Shown here one piece after another: positions 57,281-64,000 of a stretch of 64,000 nt of DNA. This stretch comes from Parelaphostrongylus tenuis. Taxonomy: Eukaryota; Nematoda; Chromadorea; Rhabditida; Metastrongylidae. The first letter of the stretch is position 1. Each line of letters starts with the position of its first letter. Made by a program: the position numbers and the translations under genes. The stretch lies in contig JAHQIW010003778.1 in NCBI GenBank assembly GCA_019055375.1, positions 162,944 through 226,943 of the forward strand. The letters run 5' to 3'. Below the pieces are notes generated by a model. The model worked only from the letters and a program-made list of their open reading frames with translations. It was not told the DNA's origin and did no database searches.

Positions 57281-60200
57281 CGCTCTTTTTTAGTATATGT
57301 CCAAAAATAGATCAAAATTAATGAATTTTAAACTTCAGCACGCATATTAGGCAGTATCTGATTATATCCTTTTGTGCCAGGTACAATAATGGTGCGTGAA
57401 ACCTCCATATGTCCAGGATTTCTTTTCCTTTCAAAGACAGATATCATATATCTTGCGAGAAGCACATGCAAATTGTATCCACCACCTCTGAGAAAATCGG
57501 CAACAATATTACACGTCGTGGAGCTGTGCCTCTCTTCATGCTTTCAATCACAGCTTGAACTTCATAAGTGAAAATCTTAGGTGGTTTTTCACCAGTGAAG
57601 ATTTTGAGGTCCGAAGTGGGGCCTGTGGAACGGAAAAAAATTGGTATAGAACTCTTTGTTATCAAATCCGTATCATGCGGGATGTGGTGATGATTCCACC
57701 TTCCTCTGAGAACGGAAAGCGGTACATAAGATTTCTACGGTATTTTTTCAAACTGCATCGTTTTTATTGCTGATTCTGACAATGTTTCTGCTTGCACCGA
57801 TGTTAATCCTCGTAAAAGATCTTCTGCAGCTAACATTGCAGCTTAGTTCAATGCGCTGCAGAAGTACCAACCCTAGGATCCCCTTTCTTTTCAAGCAGCC
57901 CCTTAGTGGTAGTGAAGAGTCGATCCGAACTTTTTGCTTGGGGAACTGATATTAGTTCTGCACAACTTCTGTGCCCATCACAGGGCTCAGCTCAGAATCT
58001 CTTCTGGGGTCTTCCATTATCTGCCAATCGTATAAAAAAAAGGATTTATGAAAACATCTCTGTTGTGCGCGACATGTTTTGTCCCCCAAGCGATGACAGT
58101 TTTTTCCAGTTTATGGCTGAATCGAATCTCCGCGCACAAAAGACGGTGATCAGTGTTTGTACGAATTTCGGGTACTACTGAAGCGTCAAAGGAGCATCAT
58201 TTTCTGTTGGAAAGTATATGACCTCTTAATGAGTCGTCCCATTGGGATGCTTCAATGCTTCATCATAGATTTTCTCTCTTTTCAGAAAATGAATTCAAAT
58301 GAAAGAGACTTACCGCGAACAGTAGTCCAATAAGACGGCCTCCGTTCTCGTTCCAATTTTTTCCAGTCAAATTTTTTATCCTATATTCGTTTTTCTAATT
58401 CGAAAGGTGGGTGGCAATTTGTGACACTGACTTTCTTTCGACGCTGAAGTACAATCCGAATGATGAGCAAACGCAATAATAGAATATCTCACGAATTCAC
58501 CATGGGAGACAAATGGGTGAACGACAAAGCCCACACCTCCGACATTCCGTAAAGGAAACTTCGCTCCGCGATTAACGAGAGACCTATCGTGTGTGCGTCT
58601 TATGTCAGTCTTCTTGCTTTTCGTATCTTGTAGGGCAATCGAGGAATTCGTTTTGACAAACATTCTAAAGAAGTGGTTTGGATTGGCGTTTAAGGAGCCT
58701 GTTATAATGTTATAAGTATAGAACAAAAAGCAGTCTCCATGAAGTGTCCAAAGTGTATTCGTTTTAACCTTTAGCAACGATTTCCCACTGAACCTCAGAA
58801 TTGATCGCCTCTTCTCACCACTCGGCCTCGTGGACAGGAGCATCCAATGTGCGGGTACTAAGGCAGAAATTTTCGTAGTGGTTTTAATTGTACTGTTCTC
58901 TGGAATTCCGAAGTCGGATTAGTCGGGGCTTTCCTCTTCAGTCAACTATTCCCATTACAGTCTTCAACTTTCATCTCCCGTATTTATTCCATATGATGAC
59001 ACTCAGTCCTTGGTTCTCCATTAGTCAGTTTATCGGAGCTTACTTCTTCTACACCGCTTTATGAATGAACACAAAAGTCTTGAAGTTGAGGGAGTGAAGC
59101 CACGTATTCCCTTCCACCCATCGTCCGCATAAACAGCGTTTCAGCAGTTTAACAGTTTTCACTTATCTTTTTCTCCGTATAGTAGAACGACAGTTTTAAG
59201 CTATACTCATTTATAATAATTAATTTGGGATATAGATTGCCAACTCTACTTCTTGATCATGTTATTATATATATCTGTTGACTGTACACATGCTAGTGTC
59301 TCTGCATTGTTATTTACGCTGTTATTACTTAAAAAAGTTCTACTATTTGAACTCTCAATGTGGCAGATCTGTTTAATAATATAAACACTACATTCAAACG
59401 TTGGTATTGAACATATGGACAAGAACCTGAAAACTTTACATAGCAATCCCCAACGTATGCACAGAGCACAAAGTCACACTGACGATAATTTTAACGTAAT
59501 TGTCGCGATCTTAACGCAGGAGTCGGAAGCGCCATCGCTACAAATTTTTGATTCGTTTTGGAAAAAAACGCTGAAAATCCAGAGATAAATCGTAAGGACG
59601 AGCGGTTTACTATCATCACCAATCCGCCGCCTTTGCTGTATTTCATCTTCTAGCCAAATGGCGGACTCAAAGGTCATTCTACACATGGAAATAAAATCAT
59701 GGGCAGTCCTTCGCCTCTTGAAAAGTTAAGTGCTTTTTCGATTAAGTGAATTTTACATGAAAAATTTTCAATAATGCTGATCTACCAGCATAAACGATGA
59801 GCGTTGCATAAATTACGCGCACTCTCTGAAGAAGAAGAAGTCGCTGTAACATCAACCATCGAAAGAGGACGACCGCAGTAGCAAGAACAACTACAACAAA
59901 CATCATCAACAATAAGCACAACTATTATCAATCTCATCTCAGTTGGATTGAGACTATTTAAGACTCAACCACGTAAACAATTGCGAAACTTACCATTTAT
60001 AAAATGGGACTAATCTCAGCCATTAATAGAGTAAATGGTAATGTAATGAGATACACAAGTGTGAGAATGAGTAGAGAATTTTGAGTGGAATGGACAGTGA
60101 AATGACCTTCATTCATTTGTGAAGTGCTTGAGTTCCTTTACCTTATAAGATAGTTAACATGCCCAATCAGTATGAATTGCATGATTGATTAGTGAGTCAA

Positions 60201-60729
60201 TGTAGAGAAAAATGGATTTCAAATTACACTCGCTGTGCCAACTAACAAGATAAGGATTGCTCGAATTCGCACCATTTTTTGACTTCACCAATCTTTTTAG
60301 CGTATTGCACGTGAACAAATTCTTCATGTTATGAGCAACAGGATTCATTATCTTACTGAAAACACGGCATTCCCAGCGCCTCGTATCCGTAAATGAGAGA
60401 GGTAATTTCGCATCCCAAATTACGTCTACGACTGAAGATTTGCGACAACCTATTAAAAGCTATAATGGTAAAATCTTGTTACTTCATACGAGATAGCCAG
60501 TAACTCTTTTTTCACTGAATGCCGAACCCACAACAAGATCTGATGATCAGACTATGTGACTTCTCCTGAGAAAATGTGTTGGTCTTCGTATCCTGGGGCA
60601 GCGTATCCTTAAAGGCCTAATGCGCAACAAGAACAAATAAATTTTTTATGAAAACTTGCTAGTCTTATTCGACCCTCAGTGGAGGGCAAATGATACATTT
60701 GATAGATTGGATATTTACATAGCCATTAA

Positions 60730-60869
60730 TTAACTAACAGTTTCAATAGTGGCGATAATAGTATTGGTAGCCATTTCAAGAGGATCATCTGGAGTAAAAG
60801 GTTTGATGCATGGACTGCCATGTTGATTGAAGCATAATACTTGCAAGGACTCACGAAAATCTTTGCCTA
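60730..60869 (-). CDS. coding-like terminal exon, right-arm copy of 37,972-38,111
   Basis: Same frame, acceptor and stop as the left-arm copy, on the minus strand. Confidence 0.3.
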
Positions 60870-60910
60870 CTGTGTAGAAGCAGGAAAGTCAAATAAGTGG
60901 AATAATACTA

Positions 60911-61180
60911 TGAAGCACTTTCACACTTCATCGATCTGTCTTCACAATGTCTTTTTCTCACTGTACAAATTTCAGTACTTCTAGCATTCAATTTGTTTGC
61001 TTCGTATTCACTTTTGAACCTCATGAAATACTAGCTGAGCGATTCTCCCTACAATCTCGAAAGCAGCCGGTCTGTGGCGTTCCATAAGGCGCTGTTATTG
61101 GCCGCCTAAAAAGGTTGGAATATAGTTCGACTTCAGGCGCGCCGTAACGAGCATCATAACCACTCGGCCACTGCACCCAC
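60911..61180 (-). mobile_element. SINE-B, right-arm copy
   Basis: Mirror of 37,661-37,930, with the same tRNA-type boxes on the minus strand. Confidence 0.8.
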
Positions 61181-61395
61181 GATATCATAAGAATATCCTA
61201 CAGAAATGATACGTTTGTTCCATGCGATAATATGAAACAACATGACTAGTTAAAAATTGTATGGTTTACTCCTTAATTTACAATTTCATTTAAATTTTCC
61301 ATAGAGTCGAAAGTTGGAGCAGAAAAAGTCCTACGAGTTCTGCACTGACCAGTTTTTAGTTTATAAATGATGCGCCAGCCAACCAAGCATCACCA

Positions 61396-62035
61396 CCTGC
61401 ATCACCTGTCGTCGAGTTGATCGTCGAGTGACTCGATCGGGTACCAACAATATCTCCATTTTTCTCTATCGCTTGCAACAGTAGCCCACTAAATCCTCCT
61501 CGCTCTAGAGATTAGCTGAGCATCATATCTTTCTTCCTTTCGTAAAAGAAGATCGAACTATCGGATTGGTAGTCTTCCTGTGGAGCGCCTGATGTCCCGA
61601 GAAATCCAGTCGGAAACGGCTCTCGTCCATCAGTTGTCGTTGAAGCGCTTCAAGTGTCCAGTCCACCTTATTTTCGATATTCTGGCGTGTAAAACGGCGT
61701 CTTTAATCTTCGATCTTTAACGTAAGTCGAAACTTTGAATCCTTTCCCCCTTGGCTGATACGGGATACTCCTAGCATCGACCTTTCGACTGCGCGTGCAT
61801 TAACGCTAAATGATTTTTCATTCTGCTCACGTGGCGATCACGTTTCTGCTGCATACGTTTGGGCAGGGATAATCGTCGAGTCGAAAAGGTAAGCACGGAG
61901 TCGGATGTTCTTCGCCCTTTTCACTATATCTTCGTTGCTCTTAAGCGTTCTCGGAGCCGCTCGTTTCCTTCTGCTCATCTTTGGAGCTATGTCGTTCATC
62001 ATCTTGATTTCACGACCTAATGAGACGCCAAGGAT
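61396..62035 (-). mobile_element. RTE-A copy 3, right-arm copy
   Basis: Mirror of 36,806-37,445. Confidence 0.85.
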
Positions 62036-62126
62036 CATGGAGGTGGTTAAATGCACATTTGGTTATGCAATGACTTGCCGTGGTCTACCGATTTATTGGA
62101 TCAGTGTTGTTCTCCTTACTGATAGG
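62036..62126 (-). mobile_element. SINE-A internal fragment, right-arm copy
   Basis: Mirror of 36,715-36,805. Confidence 0.6.
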
Positions 62127-62840
62127 TTTAACACCAAGTTAAAAACCTCGAAATGATAAAAGATCTGTCTTGTATAGGTCGACTCAGTGAGTCTAGCACG
62201 AAACTTCTATCCGCTCCTCTTTAAACTCCCGAATTATAAGAATGTCTCTCTAATTTGACGGAGAGGTATTTGCATAAATCAGACACCTCTATGTTAACTT
62301 TTCTCCACAACATTACATAAAGTTCCCACATTTCGAAGCACAAAATGAGTCCTGTTGAACTGAAATTATAACAGCATTTTCAGAAATATGTATTACTGAT
62401 AAAAGACCTGACTGAATAGGTTAGCGAAAATCATAGTCACCCCTAGACAAAGTGAGGCTATAGTTTCCACAATGACAAACGATGAGCAGTGCATGAGTTC
62501 AGAACGTTGTAGGTTAAGGATGGAGAAGCTCTGTTTCCCAAAGATCATATGTCTAAACGTGTCGTGACTTGATTGCCGCATCGAATCCCGCTCACTCATG
62601 ATAACCTTTACTGTTATCATTAGGTTTGGGACCTTCGTAGGTCTCATTCATTAACTTCCATCAAACCATTTCGGTGGTTATGGATGCGATTCACTCATCA
62701 CCAGGTAATCGTTGCATCAATTTTTCGTTGTTCTCCTAATTTTCAAATATTTTTTGCAGCTTTACATTTCTATTTCTGGCAGCAAATGCTTTTTCAAGTA
62801 ATAATCAGCTTCTGCTACAAAAAACACATACTTTTGTCAG

Positions 62841-63220
62841 TGTCATTCTTAAAACTGCAAAGAATCAAACCGCAATCATGTAGACAAAATGATGATACCT
62901 GTTTTATTATCTCTGTAAGATTAAATTGTACCCATTACATTAGAGATCTATAGGCACTAGTCACAAGATGCTGTTTGAAATTATCTTTTCAGGTAATTCT
63001 ATTGAATATGGACCTCCTTTAAACATCAATCAAGGCGATGATAATCGGTCAGCTTCATATGTATCAGGTAGTGCAATTTCTCAAGAATTGTTTTGCCGAA
63101 CAAACCGAACTGGCAACTATTTTCAATGATAGTGAAGCTCTGTCATGTCCAACAAGTGACCAAGGCGAATCTTATCGTTACTCACACTGTATAACAAATT
63201 GCTACCAATTTATTCCCGCA
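62841..63220 (+). CDS. candidate exons with cysteines, right-arm copy
   Basis: Plus-strand mirror of 35,621-36,000. Exon-like 62,841-62,914 (acceptor CTTTTGTCAG, donor GTAAGAT) and a second segment ending at 63,220 (donor GTAAGG), starting either at 62,993 (strong acceptor, in-frame TAA) or at 63,068 (weak acceptor, 51 open codons in matching phase). Confidence 0.28.
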
Positions 63221-63401
63221 GTAAGGGGTCTAAAGCAATAGCATACAGATTTGAAAGTTTACGGTTAGTGTTCGTCTTGTTATTATATTTTGGTCAATTG
63301 GCAGATAATCCTATTTGTGTCTCTAACGTAGTAAAAAGACGCTCAGTAGTTTATTGTTGTATCGTCGCCTTCTCGTCCTTGTCTGTTGAACCGTCCAGTT
63401 T

Positions 63402-63861
63402 TCACTTATTTCTATAAGCACTCTTTGAAGCTTTGTTCTTTTTCGGAAATAGGTTTGCGAAGTAACGGCGTCTGTCAACAAGACACTTTCCCGATGCATA
63501 AATGTGTCCTGGAACGACGTTTCGTATAAACGCCATGACATTCTCACAATTCAACTGGTTCTTGTAGCGGTTTATCTGCCACTCCTTCTGTCCACTAACT
63601 TCTATAATTGCTGCTGGTTTTCCATGCTATGCTACGAAATCAACTGATCAGTTGAGTTCTTATCAAAGAACTTGTGAAAGTGATTGTTTGAGCACGATCA
63701 ATTAGTCTGTTGTTACTGCAGTGCCTTGGTAGGAGATAAAGGTGGTATTAACGACGTACTGATACGTTGAAGCTTTTGCCATATTCGTCCTTTACAACAG
63801 CCTGCGTAGATGAGCAGATCAAAACGTCGAGAAGCCAGAAAATTGTAGCGAAAAAACACAT
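63402..63861 (-). CDS. candidate small secreted protein, right-arm copy
   Basis: Mirror of 34,980-35,439: exon 1 63,760-63,861, exon 2 63,402-63,626, identical sequence, signal peptide and poly(A) signal (63,350-63,355). The two copies point toward the centre of the palindrome from opposite sides. Confidence 0.45.
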
Positions 63862-64000
63862 TTTTGATATTATAGAAAAAACACGGAGTTTGCTTGCGAA
63901 TTTGCGGATAATCGGAAGTTACTGGCTTTTTTCCCACTATAGACATTGAATATGAGCGAAAAAGCTGAGTAGTAATTATAAAAGCTGGCTCAATTCAGCT

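Larger units (their letters stand above)
55397..59161 (-). mobile_element. RTE-B LINE fossil with nested insertions, right-arm copy
   Basis: Mirror of 39,680-43,445. The single-base difference between arms (one C fewer here, near 56,577) falls in an A-run of this element between the first catalytic Asp block and the mariner insertion. Confidence 0.85.
49839..64000 (-). repeat. right arm of the giant inverted repeat, continues past the window
   Basis: Reverse complement of 34,841-48,914 with the three differences listed for the left arm. The identity holds to the last base (the final 20 bases mirror 34,841-34,860). All features below 50,130 that lie in the left arm recur here on the opposite strand. 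Confidence 0.98.

Noticed and set aside
1..64000. CRISPR arrays, operons, bacterial mobile elements
   Set aside because: No evenly spaced repeats, no ribosome-binding sites, introns and LINEs throughout: the sequence is eukaryotic.

Overview
The window looks like a piece of a nematode genome, most likely a strongylid (hookworm group). It is AT-rich, introns are short (about 60-80 bp in the histone copies), splice acceptors are of the TTTTCAG type, and it is full of RTE-clade LINEs, mariner fragments and tRNA-derived SINEs of the kind common in hookworms. Nothing looks prokaryotic. I ran no database search; families were recognised from motifs, and the labels RTE-A, RTE-B, SINE-A, SINE-B, FB1 and Rep320 are mine.

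Left part, 1-34,840. This is mostly transposon debris around a few host-gene pieces: two broken linker-histone H1-like copies in opposite orientation (4.65-5.27 kb and 9.68-10.10 kb), and the last two exons of a GATA-type transcription factor on the minus strand (27,459-28,880). The GATA zinc finger is split by an intron that has received a SINE. A possible trans-spliced first exon lies at 33.4-33.5 kb on the same strand, and a coding-like exon of unknown family at 34.3-34.6 kb. The rest holds RTE-A copies, degraded mariners, the fold-back element FB1, SINEs, Rep320 repeats and long stretches where I recognise nothing.

Right part, 34,841-64,000. This is one huge inverted repeat. The left arm (34,841-48,914) and right arm (49,839-64,000, running off the window) are almost perfect reverse complements, separated by a 924-bp spacer. 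The pairing rule is x + y = 98,841 on the outer side of position 42,265 and 98,842 on the inner side. By eye the arms differ at only three places: a 1-bp indel, one synonymous substitution and an 89-bp indel next to the spacer. Each arm carries a candidate small secreted-protein gene (two exons, signal peptide, poly(A) signal), other exon-like segments, a fossil RTE-B LINE with a SINE and a mariner nested in it, and further repeats. The inner breakpoint lies inside a SINE-B copy beside an exon that is complete only in the right arm.

The layers give an order of events: RTE-B inserted, SINE-A inserted into it, a 135-bp tandem duplication across the SINE/LINE junction, then the large inverted duplication. 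The palindrome is the main novelty here, but an assembly or amplification artefact has to be excluded.
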